In this document: piece after piece, positions 32,506 to 40,492 of the stretch
How positions within the stretch are numbered: the first letter of the stretch is position 1
Layout of the letters: the number at the start of each line of letters is the position of its first letter
Source of the DNA: Frigoribacterium sp. Leaf186
Lineage (GTDB): Bacteria; Actinomycetota; Actinomycetes; Actinomycetales; Microbacteriaceae
Length of the DNA stretch: 64,000 nt
Assembly (NCBI RefSeq): GCF_001423905.1
Contig: NZ_LMPQ01000009.1
Location: 62,001 to 126,000, forward strand
Direction: 5' to 3'
Notes under the pieces: generated by a model
The model's database searches: none
What the model saw: the letters and a program-made list of their open reading frames with translations, nothing else
What the model was told of the DNA's origin: nothing
Translations under genes and position numbers: made by a program

Positions 32506-34254
32506 TTACTCGGCGGCCACCGTGGCGGGCGCCGCCACCGGCACGTGCTGTGAGGCGACCTCGACGCCGTGGGCGTCGCGCAGCGTCGTCACGGTCTGCT
32601 CGATCTCGTCGTCGCGCTGCTCGGGCGTCCAGCCGAGCGAGTCGGCCATGACGTCCGCGATCTCGGTCAGCAGCTCGATCGTCACGCCGCCCACGAACGC
32701 GAGGTTCGTGCGGCGCAGGACGACGTCGGCCAGGTGCACGGCGTCCTCGTGCTCGGCGAAGTACGCGATCTCGGCCGTGGTGAGCGTCGGCTCGGCCTCG
32801 AGGGCCTGCGACGGCTGGTCGAGCAGCACCTCGATGACCTCGGAGGCGCGGGTGCCGTAGCGGGTCAGCAGGCGGTCGACCTGGTCGCGGTCGAGTCCGT
32901 CGGCGTGGGCGGCGATCCAGGTGGTGCGGGCGCCGTCGGTGGTCGGGAACCCCTTGCCGCCGCCGATCGCCATGCCCGTCGTGTCGACGGACCGGGTCAC
33001 GCCGAGCTTCGTCGTCGCCTCGGTGGAGAGGTGGGCCGACAGTGCCCGGAAGGTCGTCCACTTGCCGCCGACGAGGCTGAGCACCGTCGTGCCGGGCAGC
33101 TCGGCGACCTCGGTCTCGACGATGCGGTAGTCGCGCGACACGAAGCCGGCGGCGAGGTCGTCGTGCTTCGGCAGCGGGCGCACGCCCGAGTACCGGTACA
33201 CGATGTGGTCGCGGTTCAGCTCGATGTCGGGGTAGACGTGCTTCACCAGGTCGAAGAAGTAGTCGACCTCTTCTTCGGTGCAGACGGCGGGTTCGGCCAT
33301 GTCGGCCTCGAGGTCGGTGGTGCCGATCAGCACGCGGCCCTTCAGCGGGTAGATCAGCACGATGCGGCCGTCGTTGTTCTCGAAGAAGATCTCGCGGCCG
33401 TTGGTGGCCTCGAGCAGCTCGGGGCTGTCGACGACGATGTGCGAGCCCTTGGTGCCGCCCATGTACTGGGACTCGGCGCCGAAGGCCTTGTTGGTGAGGT
33501 CGGTCCAGGGGCCCGAGGCGTTGACGACCACGTCGGCCTTCACGGTGAACTCGGTTCCGGTGACGACGTCGCGCAGGGTGACGCCGCCGTCGGCGGTGCC
33601 GACGGCCTCGAGGTAGTTGGCGCTGCGGGCGTTGTCGCCGGCGGCCAGGCCGTCCTTCAGCACGTCGAGGGCCAGGCGCTCGGGCTCGTGGACCGAGGCG
33701 TCGTAGTAGGTGCCGGTGTACTTGAGCGACTTGTTCAGGTGGGGCATCTCGGCCAGGGCCTTCTTGCGCCCGAGGAACTTGTGCCGGGGCACCGAGCCGC
33801 CGTCGCGCGAGAACGAGTCGTACATGGTCATGCCCACCTTGATGAGCAGCGCGCCGCGCTCCTTCGTGGAGCGCTGCTTGTGCGTGAGCATGCGCAGCGG
33901 GGCGTTCATGATGCCGCTGAACGTCGAGAAGATCGGCATCGTGGTCTGCAGCGGCTTGACGTAGTGCGGGGCGATCTTGAGCAGCCCGTTGCGCTCTTCG
34001 ACGCTCTCGCGGACGAGGCGGAACTCGCCGTTCTCGAGGTAGCGGATGCCGCCGTGGATCATGTGCGACGAGGCCGCGGACGCACCCGAGGCGTAGTCGG
34101 CGCGCTCGACGAGCACGACGTCGACGCCCTGCAGGGCGAGGTCGCGGAAGGTCGCGATGCCGTTGATGCCACCGCCGACGACGAGCACCTGTGCCGTCGG
34201 GCGGTCGACGATGCGCTGCACGTTGGGACGGATGGTGTCTGTCTTCTTCGACAT
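32506..34254 (-). CDS. glpD: Aerobic glycerol-3-phosphate dehydrogenase
   Basis: A 582-residue FAD enzyme oxidising glycerol 3-phosphate to dihydroxyacetone phosphate and passing electrons to the quinone pool. The FAD-binding VLVVGGGINGIATFRDLALQGVDVVLVE, the GlpD signature SHMIHGGIRYLE, and TKGSHIVVD, VLIGTTDLE, RYSGVRPLP and LVGGKWTTFRALS are all present. ATG 34254 gives a normal N-terminus. Divergent from the SorC-type regulator at 34382, which probably controls it through the TGCAC repeats between them. The product DHAP is also the head-group precursor of the ether-lipid cluster at 40-48 kb, though the genes are 6 kb apart. Confidence 0.96.
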   Translation of the reverse strand: MSKKTDTIRPNVQRIVDRPTAQVLVVGGGINGIATFRDLALQGVDVVLVERADYASGASAASSHMIHGGIRYLENGEFRLVRESVEERNGLLKIAPHYVKPLQTTMPIFSTFSGIMNAPLRMLTHKQRSTKERGALLIKVGMTMYDSFSRDGGSVPRHKFLGRKKALAEMPHLNKSLKYTGTYYDASVHEPERLALDVLKDGLAAGDNARSANYLEAVGTADGGVTLRDVVTGTEFTVKADVVVNASGPWTDLTNKAFGAESQYMGGTKGSHIVVDSPELLEATNGREIFFENNDGRIVLIYPLKGRVLIGTTDLEADMAEPAVCTEEEVDYFFDLVKHVYPDIELNRDHIVYRYSGVRPLPKHDDLAAGFVSRDYRIVETEVAELPGTTVLSLVGGKWTTFRALSAHLSTEATTKLGVTRSVDTTGMAIGGGKGFPTTDGARTTWIAAHADGLDRDQVDRLLTRYGTRASEVIEVLLDQPSQALEAEPTLTTAEIAYFAEHEDAVHLADVVLRRTNLAFVGGVTIELLTEIADVMADSLGWTPEQRDDEIEQTVTTLRDAHGVEVASQHVPVAAPATVAAE

Positions 34255-34334
34255 GGTCACTGCTTCTTTCGATGCGATGTCTGGTGGTGGTGGCCGACTC
34301 GTCGTGCGGGCCGGTAGATTCATCGTCGTCCCGA

Positions 34335-34370
34335 TGCACACAAGGTGCAACGTATCTGCACGAACGTGCA
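34335..34370. promoter_or_regulatory. TGCAC inverted-repeat operators between glpD and the SorC regulator
   Basis: Two inverted repeats of TGCAC: TGCAC-ACAAG-GTGCA (34335-34349) and TGCACG-AA-CGTGCA (34357-34370). They sit directly before the AGGAGG site of the SorC-type gene and ~85 bases before glpD, and fit autoregulation plus glpD control. Confidence 0.6.
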
Positions 34371-34381
34371 AGGAGGTCTCC

Positions 34382-35344
34382 GTGGTCGCTGGCGATCAGT
34401 CCGAACGCACGCAGGAGGCGCTGCGCGCGGCGCATCTCTACTACATGCAGGACCTCACGATGGAGGCCATCGCGCACGAGCTGCAGACGTCCCGGTCGTC
34501 GGTGTCGCGCCTCCTGAAGTCGGCTCGCGAGACCGGTCTCGTCGACATCCAGATCAAGTCCCCCCTCGACCAGCCCACCTCGGTCGGAGACGGCCTGCAC
34601 CGCCGGTTCGGCGTGGTCGCCCACGTCGTCCCGGTGCCCGACCAGACGAGCGACGTGGACCGCCTCGACCGGGTGGCGCTGTCGGCTGCACGAACGCTCA
34701 CGCAGTACGTCGACTCGAACATGGTGGTGGGCGTCGCGTGGGGCTCGACCGTGAGTGCGGTGAGCCGGTACCTGGTGCCCAAGACGACGCACAACACGGT
34801 CTTCGTGCAGCTGAACGGAGCGGCCAACACCCGCACCACCGGCATCGAGTACGCGAGCGAGATCCTCCGCCGCTTCGGGCACGCGTACGGCGCGCTGATC
34901 CAGCAGTTCCCGGTGCCGGCGTTCTTCGACGACCCCGCCACCAAGCGCGCGCTGTGGAGCGAGCGCAGCACCCGCCGCGTCCTGTCGCTGCAGGGCGAGA
35001 TGGACCTCGTCGTGTTCGGCGTCGGCTCGCGCGAGGCGCACGTGCCGAGCCACGTCTACTCGGGGGGCTACCTCGAGCAGAGCGACCACGACAGCCTCGT
35101 CCACGACCACGTCGTCGGCGACGTCGCGACGGTGTTCTTCCGCGAGGACGGCTCGTCGGCCGACATCGAGCTGAACCAGCGGGCGACCGGGCCCGACCTG
35201 GCGACCATCCGGCGGACGCCGCGGCGCGTCTGCGTCGTCGCCGGCGAGGCGAAGGTCGTGAGCGTCCGGGGGGCCCTCGCCGCGGGCCTGGTCACCGACC
35301 TCATCCTCGACGAGGGGACGGCCCGGGCCCTCCTCGCGAGCTGA
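34382..35344 (+). CDS. SorC-family sugar-binding transcriptional regulator
   Basis: A 320-residue SorC/DeoR-like regulator. The N-terminal helix-turn-helix is LRAAHLYYMQDLTMEAIAHELQTSRSSVSRLLKSARETGLVDI; the sugar-phosphate domain shows VGVAWGSTVSAVSRYL and ends LILDEGTARALLAS. GTG 34382 is fixed by AAGGAGGTCTCC. The divergent position to glpD makes it the likely glycerol/G3P regulator in this organism. Longer in-frame starts upstream would run through the operator repeats and are rejected. Confidence 0.9.
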   Translation: MVAGDQSERTQEALRAAHLYYMQDLTMEAIAHELQTSRSSVSRLLKSARETGLVDIQIKSPLDQPTSVGDGLHRRFGVVAHVVPVPDQTSDVDRLDRVALSAARTLTQYVDSNMVVGVAWGSTVSAVSRYLVPKTTHNTVFVQLNGAANTRTTGIEYASEILRRFGHAYGALIQQFPVPAFFDDPATKRALWSERSTRRVLSLQGEMDLVVFGVGSREAHVPSHVYSGGYLEQSDHDSLVHDHVVGDVATVFFREDGSSADIELNQRATGPDLATIRRTPRRVCVVAGEAKVVSVRGALAAGLVTDLILDEGTARALLAS

Positions 35345-35463
35345 CGCTCGAGGGCAGGAGGCGCGGTCGGGGTACAGCGGGCCAGCCGCGACCCAGCCCG
35401 CACGCGTAGACGGGAGCGGTCGCACACCGGGCCCCGACGCGGGGCCCCGAGAGGAGCATCACC

Positions 35464-36030
35464 ATGGCAAGCACCGAACTCACCGGACGTCGCGTCCTCG
35501 CGATCGTCACCAACTACGGCGTCGAGCAGGACGAGCTCGTCGTCCCCGTCGCGAAGCTGCGCGAGCAGGGCGCGACCGTCGTCGTCGCCGGCGTGTCGAC
35601 CGAGCCGGTCGAGACCCTCGTCGGCGACAAGGACCCCGGCCAGTCCGTCCGGCCCGACACGACGATCGCCGAGGCCGACGCGGCCGACCACGACCTGTTG
35701 CTCGTGCCCGGCGGCACCATCAACGCCGACACCCTCCGCACCGAGAGCGACGCCGTCGACCTCGTCAAGGCGTTCGCGGCGGCCGGCAAGCCCATCGCGG
35801 CCATCTGCCACGGCCCGTGGGCGCTGATCGAGGCCGGACTCGTCGAGGGCAAGGAGCTCACGTCGTTCGCGTCGTTGCAGACCGACGTCCGCAACGCGGG
35901 CGGCACCTGGGTCGACCGCTCGGTCGTGACCGACGTCGAGCAGGGTTTCACGCTCGTGACCTCGCGCGACCCCGACGACCTCGACGACTTCGTCCGCGAG
36001 GTCTCGACCGCCCTGGCCGAGACCGCTTAG
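35464..36030 (+). CDS. DJ-1/PfpI family protein
   Basis: A 188-residue PfpI/YhbO-type protein. The nucleophile elbow is AAICHGPWALIEAGLV with Cys and His of the family, the upstream acidic partner lies in VTNYGVEQDELVVP, and the C-terminal VVTDVEQGFTLVTSRDPDDLDDF matches the family. These proteins act as glyoxalase-III/deglycase-like or stress proteins; the exact activity is debated. ATG 35464 follows GAGAGGAGCATCACC. Single gene ending at a good terminator. Confidence 0.93.
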   Translation: MASTELTGRRVLAIVTNYGVEQDELVVPVAKLREQGATVVVAGVSTEPVETLVGDKDPGQSVRPDTTIAEADAADHDLLLVPGGTINADTLRTESDAVDLVKAFAAAGKPIAAICHGPWALIEAGLVEGKELTSFASLQTDVRNAGGTWVDRSVVTDVEQGFTLVTSRDPDDLDDFVREVSTALAETA

Positions 36031-36045
36031 GGTCCGTCCCGCTGC

Positions 36046-36089
36046 GTGCGGGTGCCCGTCGTGCCCCGGGGGACGACGGGCACTCGCAC
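36046..36089 (+). terminator. Intrinsic terminator after the PfpI gene
   Basis: GTGCGGGTGCCCGTCGT (36046-36062) pairs with ACGACGGGCACTCGCAC (36073-36089), one mismatch, followed by GGGTCTTTAAT. Confidence 0.85.
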
Positions 36090-36172
36090 GGGTCTTTAAT
36101 GGGGGTTCGGGCCGGTCGTCGGCCCGCACCCGGTCGCCGCGGCGACCGACCGGTCGAGAAAGGGGCGCGACG

Positions 36173-36772
36173 ATGTTCGGCAAGACGCGCGCCACCCCCT
36201 CGGAACCCGCGACGCCCGACCCCGTCGCCCTCGAGCGTGCCGTGTCCGAGGGCGTCCTGATCTCACGGGCGGCCGCGGTCGTGTCGGTCGCCAACTCGAT
36301 CGTGATCCGCGCCCTGCGCGACCACGAGCACTTCGACCACGAGCGCACCCGCGAGGCCGTGCGGACGATCCTCGGGCGGCTCTCCGCCGAGCAGCGCGAG
36401 CAGAACGAGCGCATCGGCGGCGAGCGGGCCAAGGCTCTGAAGGCCAAGGGCCGGTCTCGCCACCAGCACGACTACCGGCGGGGCGACGACGACACGCTGT
36501 GGTTCCGCGAGAAGACCTACACGGCCGTGGCCGAGAGGCTCGACGACCTGCAGTCCGACGACGAGTTCGTCGGCGGCATCGTCGCCGCGGCCGTCGAGCG
36601 GGCATGGGGCGACGTCGGTGCCGTCATCGTCACGAAGGTGTCGGCGGTCGAGGCGGTCGACCCGGCGTACCACGACGAACGCGACCAGCGCCTCCGGGCC
36701 CTCGTCGACGAGGACATCGCGCGCCTGCTCGCTCAGCCCCCTCCGGGGTCCGACGCGCCGCGGTCGTTCTGA
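36173..36772 (+). CDS. Unknown soluble protein, 199 aa
   Basis: I do not recognise this protein. It starts MFGKTRATPSEP, has a helix-rich first half (ISRAAAVVSVANSIVIRALRDHEHFDHERTR), a charged linker with GGERAKALKAKGRSRHQHDYRRGDDD, and a second helical half ending in a Pro-rich tail. No signal peptide or membrane helix. The ribosome site AAAGGGGCGACG supports the ATG. It lies between a terminator and the second SGNH-like/GAF gene, 130 bases apart, on the same strand. The high charge and coil tendency suggest an adaptor or regulatory role, but that is a guess. Confidence 0.75.
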   Translation: MFGKTRATPSEPATPDPVALERAVSEGVLISRAAAVVSVANSIVIRALRDHEHFDHERTREAVRTILGRLSAEQREQNERIGGERAKALKAKGRSRHQHDYRRGDDDTLWFREKTYTAVAERLDDLQSDDEFVGGIVAAAVERAWGDVGAVIVTKVSAVEAVDPAYHDERDQRLRALVDEDIARLLAQPPPGSDAPRSF

Positions 36773-36902
36773 CGCCCGCGCATCGGCCCCCGACCTGGGG
36801 CTGGCCGCCCGCCACGGCGACGACCACCATGGAACGACACCGCTCGGCCCTCACCACGCAGAGCCCTCGTCGATCAGGCCACCGTCGTGGGAGGAGCCCG
36901 GC

Positions 36903-38111
36903 ATGAACCGTTTCGTGACCTTCGCGTTGCACGGGGTGATCCGGCAGCGCAACCGGTGGTTCGACCGTCGGCTCGGGCTGCCGAAGCCCGAGGGCGTCGC
37001 CCGGGCGCACGCGCCGGGAGTCAGCCCCGACCGCGTCCTGCTGTTCGGCAGCGGACCCGCCGTGGGGTGGGGCGTCCGCAGCCACGACCTCGGCCTCGCC
37101 GGGCACCTCGCACGCGCCGTCTCGCAGTCGACGGGCCGGGGCGTCGACGTCGACGTGCTCGCCGACCCGGCCATGCGCACGCCCACCGCCCGCCGCGTGC
37201 TCGCCGACCGCGACCTCACGCGCTACGACGCCGTGGTCGTGGTGACCGGCATCAACGACGCCCTCGAGATGACCGACCTCACGAAGTGGCGACGGGCCTT
37301 CGTCGACCTGCTCGTGCACATCGAGACCGAGACCGGCGGCGCCAGCAGCCCCGTGCTGGTGACGGGCATCCAGGCCCCCAGCGAGGTCACCGTGTTCCGC
37401 ATCGCCTGCGGGGGTCTGGTGGACCGACACGCGGCCGCACTGAACGAGGTCATCCGCGACGTCTGCTCGACGCATCCCCGCGTGCACGTCCTCATGCCGC
37501 CGTCGCCGCTCTCGGGCCACGACGACCGCGACCAGCTGATCGCGAAGTACGCGCGCTGGGGCGAGGCGCAGGCCGAGCTGCTCGCGCCCATGCTCGACGC
37601 CCAGATGTCCGCCGGCGGCGGGGTGGCACGGGCACGCCGACACGCCCCCCAGGCCGAGGTCGACCGCGTCGAGGCGATCCGGGCGCTCGGCCTGCTCGAC
37701 ACCGACCCCGAGGAGCGCTTCGACGACATCGTCGAGCGGGCACGGACCCTGCTCTGCGCGAGCGGGGCCGCGTTCTCGCTCGTCACGGCGGACCGCACGT
37801 GGAACAAGGCGCTGGTCGGCGGCGGTGACCGCGAGATGCCGGCCGCCCTGTCGTTCTGCGCCCACACGGTGGCCGGCGGTCAGCCGTTCGTCGTCGAGGA
37901 CGCCTGGGCGGACGAGCGCTTCGGCGTCGAGGCGCCGGCGCGGTTCTACGCCGGCTACCCGGTCGAGAGCCCCGACGGCGTCCGCATCGGCGCCCTCTGC
38001 GTCGCCGACCCCGAGCCCCGCACGATCGAGAGCGTCGACCTCGTCATGCTGCGCGAACTCGCCCTCAGCGTGCAGCGCGAACTCGCCCGGCAGGTCGTCG
38101 CCCGCGCCTGA
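36903..38111 (+). CDS. SGNH-hydrolase-like domain fused to a GAF domain (protein 2)
   Basis: A 402-residue paralogue of the protein at 16415-18271, without its long linker and tail. The SGNH-like part (~42-235) shows VLLFGSGPAVGWGV, where GSG stands at the usual GDS position, and VVVVTGINDALEMT with GIND at 116-119; a DxxH block V is not seen. The GAF domain (~255-400) has RVEAIRALGLLDTDPEERFDDIVERAR, LSFCAHTVAGGQPFVVEDAW, ADERFGVEAPARFYAGYPV and IGALCVADPEPRT, the sensor-type GAF common in histidine kinases. It lacks an output domain. ATG 36903 follows GGGAGGAGCCCGGC. A 16-bp palindrome follows the stop. Confidence 0.86.
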   Translation: MNRFVTFALHGVIRQRNRWFDRRLGLPKPEGVARAHAPGVSPDRVLLFGSGPAVGWGVRSHDLGLAGHLARAVSQSTGRGVDVDVLADPAMRTPTARRVLADRDLTRYDAVVVVTGINDALEMTDLTKWRRAFVDLLVHIETETGGASSPVLVTGIQAPSEVTVFRIACGGLVDRHAAALNEVIRDVCSTHPRVHVLMPPSPLSGHDDRDQLIAKYARWGEAQAELLAPMLDAQMSAGGGVARARRHAPQAEVDRVEAIRALGLLDTDPEERFDDIVERARTLLCASGAAFSLVTADRTWNKALVGGGDREMPAALSFCAHTVAGGQPFVVEDAWADERFGVEAPARFYAGYPVESPDGVRIGALCVADPEPRTIESVDLVMLRELALSVQRELARQVVARA

Positions 38112-38116
38112 CCTTC

Positions 38117-38141
38117 GATGTACACGAAGATGTACATCTTC
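38117..38141. promoter_or_regulatory. Palindromic operator candidate upstream of the rtcB unit
   Basis: GAAGATGTACATCTTC (38126-38141) is a perfect 16-bp palindrome; GATGTACA is also present at 38117-38124 as a direct repeat 12 bases upstream. It lies ~145 bases before the leader ORF of rtcB and right after the GAF gene. Low-GC palindromes of this length are rare here, so a regulator site is likely; the regulator is unknown. Confidence 0.6.
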
Positions 38142-38285
38142 TGCTCGTCCGGCAGCACCGGTCGACCGCTCGAGGCTGACGGGCACTGGACACGCGACAC
38201 GCCCGGGATGTAAGTTCGGTCTTCCGCGCCGATCGACGGTGCGGAGACGTCGGAACGACGAGACAGAGCACGAGAGGAGGCCGCG

Positions 38286-38399
38286 ATGTCGTACGAACGC
38301 ACGCCGCGCCTCCTGAACCAGCAGCCATGCGACGGCAAGCCCGTCGAGGGCACGCCCCTCCGCGGGCGACGCTGGCTCTCTCTCGACCCCCTCCGCTAG
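38286..38399 (+). CDS. Leader-type small ORF (37 aa) upstream of rtcB
   Basis: ATG 38286 behind the strong site GAGAGGAGGCCGCG encodes 37 residues beginning MSYERTPRLLNQQPCDG and ending RRWLSLDPLR. It is basic, with one Cys and one Trp. It is followed after 18 bases by a terminator-like hairpin (38418-38446) and then by rtcB, the layout of a leader peptide with attenuator or of a separate small protein. No family recognised. Confidence 0.5.
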   Translation: MSYERTPRLLNQQPCDGKPVEGTPLRGRRWLSLDPLR

Positions 38400-38417
38400 G
38401 CCCGACGACGTCACCCG

Positions 38418-38446
38418 ACGCCCCGAGCCCACGAGGCCCGGGGCGT
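38418..38446 (+). terminator. Hairpin between the leader ORF and rtcB (terminator/attenuator)
   Basis: ACGCCCCGAGCC (38418-38429) pairs with GGCCCGGGGCGT (38435-38446), one mismatch, loop CACGA, followed by the pyrimidine-rich TCTCCGTCTCTTC. It may stop part of the transcripts before rtcB. Confidence 0.65.
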
Positions 38447-38541
38447 TCTCCGTCTCTTCGACACCGCAGGCTCGACGGCCGCGGCACGAGGGAACGTCCG
38501 CCCGCCCCGGACGACGACCCCCTCACAGAATCGAAAGGACC

Positions 38542-39708
38542 ATGGAGAAGATCACGTCCCGGCTGTTCAGCTGGGCAAGCCTGCTCGAGGCGAACACCGA
38601 GCAGCAGGCACGGACGACGTCGACGATGCCGTTCATCTACCCGCACCTCGCCCTGATGCCCGACGCCCACCTCGGGCTGGGCGCCACCGTCGGGTCGGTC
38701 ATCCCGACGCTCGGCGCCGTCATGCCGGCCGCCGTCGGGGTCGACATCGGCTGCGGCATGATCGCCGTGAAGACGCAGTTCGTCGCGGGTGACCTGCCCG
38801 CCGACCGGAAGCCCCTGCGCGAGGCGATCGAGCGCGCCGTGCCGACGTCCGCCGGTCGCGCCAACGCGAAGATCGTGGCGACGGCCGAGCCGCGCGTCGC
38901 CGAGCTGACCGCCCTGGCCGAGGCCGCGGGTTTCGACCCGTCGTCGTACGCGAAGACGTGGCAGTTGCAGCTGGGCACGCTCGGCTCGGGCAACCACTTC
39001 ATCGAGGTCAGCCTCGACGAGGCCGACGCCGTGTGGCTCTTCTTGCACTCCGGCAGCCGGGGAGTCGGCAACAAGATCGCCCAGACGCACATCAAGGTCG
39101 CCCAGGCGGCCATGAAGCGGTGGTGGATCACGCTGCCCGACCCCGACCTCGCCTACCTCGTCGAGGGCACGCCCGAGTTCGACCGGTACGTCGACGAGCT
39201 GCGGTGGGCCCAGCGGTTCGCGCTGCTGAACCGTGAGGAGATGATGGACCGCGTCGTGCGGCAGTTCGCCGACTGGGTCGGAGCACCCGTCGACGAGCAG
39301 GAGCGCATCAACTGCCACCACAACTTCACGCAGCAGGAGCGGCACTTCGGCAAGGACGTCTGGCTGTCGCGGAAGGGCGCCATCTCGGCCCGCGCCGGTG
39401 AGCCGGGGCTGATCCCGGGGTCGATGGGCACCGCGTCGTACGTGGTCGAGGGCCGGGGCGACCCGGTCGCCCTGCAGTCGTCCCCGCACGGTGCGGGTCG
39501 TGCCTACTCGCGGAGCGCCGCCCGGAAGACCTTCACGCACGAGCAGCTGCGCGAGGCCATGACGGGCATCGAGTACCGCGACACCGACGCGTTCCTCGAC
39601 GAGATCCCCGCGGCGTACAAGCCGATCGACCAGGTGATGGCCGACGCCGCGTCGCTCGTGACGATCCGCCACACGCTGCGGCAGATCGTCAACGTCAAGG
39701 GCGACTGA
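38542..39708 (+). CDS. rtcB: RtcB-type RNA ligase
   Basis: A 388-residue RtcB ligase, which joins RNA 2',3'-cyclic phosphate (or 3'-phosphate) and 5'-OH ends using GTP and Mn. Family motifs: ALMPDAHLGLGATVGSVIP, VGVDIGCGMIAVKTQF, LGTLGSGNHFIEV, HSGSRGVGNKIAQTH, the NCHHNF-type metal site (ERINCHHNFTQQE), GLIPGSMGTASYVVEG, and SPHGAGRAYSRSAARK before the guanylylated His region. The size is near the bacterial norm. It is preceded by a leader ORF and a hairpin and followed 42 bases later by a small protein gene. No rtcA, rtcR or archease gene is present, so control is not of the E. coli type. Confidence 0.95.
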   Translation: MEKITSRLFSWASLLEANTEQQARTTSTMPFIYPHLALMPDAHLGLGATVGSVIPTLGAVMPAAVGVDIGCGMIAVKTQFVAGDLPADRKPLREAIERAVPTSAGRANAKIVATAEPRVAELTALAEAAGFDPSSYAKTWQLQLGTLGSGNHFIEVSLDEADAVWLFLHSGSRGVGNKIAQTHIKVAQAAMKRWWITLPDPDLAYLVEGTPEFDRYVDELRWAQRFALLNREEMMDRVVRQFADWVGAPVDEQERINCHHNFTQQERHFGKDVWLSRKGAISARAGEPGLIPGSMGTASYVVEGRGDPVALQSSPHGAGRAYSRSAARKTFTHEQLREAMTGIEYRDTDAFLDEIPAAYKPIDQVMADAASLVTIRHTLRQIVNVKGD

Positions 39709-39750
39709 CACCGGCGCCCGGGGGCGGGGCCGGCGGTGCAGACTCGGACC

Positions 39751-40089
39751 ATGAGTGCTGCACCGCTGGTCACGCCCGACGGGCGGTACCTCGTGGTGCG
39801 CGGCCGGTTGTGGCGACGGACGGACCCTCGCCTCGACGAGGCGACCCGCGCCTCCATCGTCCACGAACTGATGGAGGCGCGGCGTGCGAAGAAGACGGCG
39901 CTGGCCGACGACGACGCTGCCGCCGTCGAGGCCGCCCGGGCCCGGGTCGACGCGGCGAAGACCTCGCTCGGCGAACGCGGCCCGGTGTGGTGGGACGACG
40001 ACGCTCCCGACGAGACCCGCCGCATGGCACGGAACACGCGGTACGCCGACTGGTTCGCCACGGTCGGGCCTGACGCCGCCACGAACTAA
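39751..40089 (+). CDS. Small charged protein, 112 aa, downstream of rtcB
   Basis: A 112-residue charged protein. It begins MSAAPLVTPDGRYLVVRGRLWRR, has a helical centre rich in Ala/Arg/Asp (EARRAKKTALADDDAAAVEAARARVD), and ends with GPVWWDDDAPDETRRMARNT...YADWFATVGPD. The pattern of a short beta hairpin plus a helix and a WWDDD segment is one I have seen in conserved small actinobacterial proteins, without known function. It probably forms a unit with rtcB and ends before the bidirectional hairpin 40096-40134. ATG 39751 is the second possible start. Confidence 0.7.
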   Translation: MSAAPLVTPDGRYLVVRGRLWRRTDPRLDEATRASIVHELMEARRAKKTALADDDAAAVEAARARVDAAKTSLGERGPVWWDDDAPDETRRMARNTRYADWFATVGPDAATN

Positions 40090-40095
40090 AGACCG

Positions 40096-40134
40096 CGCCA
40101 CGCAATCCGATGGCGCAGTGTTTATTTCGTGGCG
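40096..40134. terminator. Bidirectional hairpin between convergent genes
   Basis: CGCCA (40096-40100) pairs with TGGCG (40111-40115), followed on the plus strand by CAGTGTTTATTT; the outer CGCCACG/CGTGGCG (40096-40102, 40128-40134) can pair instead for the minus strand. Confidence 0.6.
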
Positions 40135-40144
40135 GGCTGCGGGC

Positions 40145-40492
40145 CTAGCGGCCCTGGCGCTTCTTGAACGGCTTCGGCTGACCCTTGACGGCGGGCGTGC
40201 GCCCCTTGCCTTTGGACGCCTTGGCCTTGCCGCCGGCGGGCGGGGGAGGCGGCGGCGTCGGGGTCGACGGGCTCGCGAGCTCGTCTTCGGCGACGACGAC
40301 CGCAGCCTTGCCGGCCTTCGTCAACCGGTACGGCGCGACGTCACGGTCGAAGAGCTTGGCCCCGAACTCGAGCTCGAGCGCCTCGATCGACGACTCGAGC
40401 TTCTGGCGTGAGATGCCGAGCTTGTCGGCTGCCACGGGGAAGTGCAGCACCTCGGCGGCGACCAGGAAGTGCCGCAGGTGGCTGGTCTTCAC
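40145..40492 (-). CDS. Mini LysR-type HTH protein with Pro-rich and Lys-rich tail
   Basis: A 115-residue protein from GTG 40492 that overlaps the stop of the ferritin-like gene (GTGA). Residues ~4-65 are only the DNA-binding part of a LysR regulator: LRHFLVAAEVLHFPVAADKLGISRQKLESSIEALELEFGAKLFDR...YRLTKAGKAAV. The effector domain (~200 residues) is missing and replaced by a Pro run and a very basic tail (KAKASKGKGRTPAVKGQPKPFKKRQGR type). The tail is histone-like. Last gene of the minus-strand half of the ether-lipid cluster; it may regulate the cluster or bind DNA more generally. Confidence 0.75.
   Translation of the reverse strand: MKTSHLRHFLVAAEVLHFPVAADKLGISRQKLESSIEALELEFGAKLFDRDVAPYRLTKAGKAAVVVAEDELASPSTPTPPPPPPAGGKAKASKGKGRTPAVKGQPKPFKKRQGR

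Noticed and set aside
32333-35425. Minus-strand frame of about 1000 codons across glpD and the SorC gene
   Set aside because: It is an antisense or out-of-frame shadow; glpD and the SorC gene have full sets of motifs and ribosome sites.
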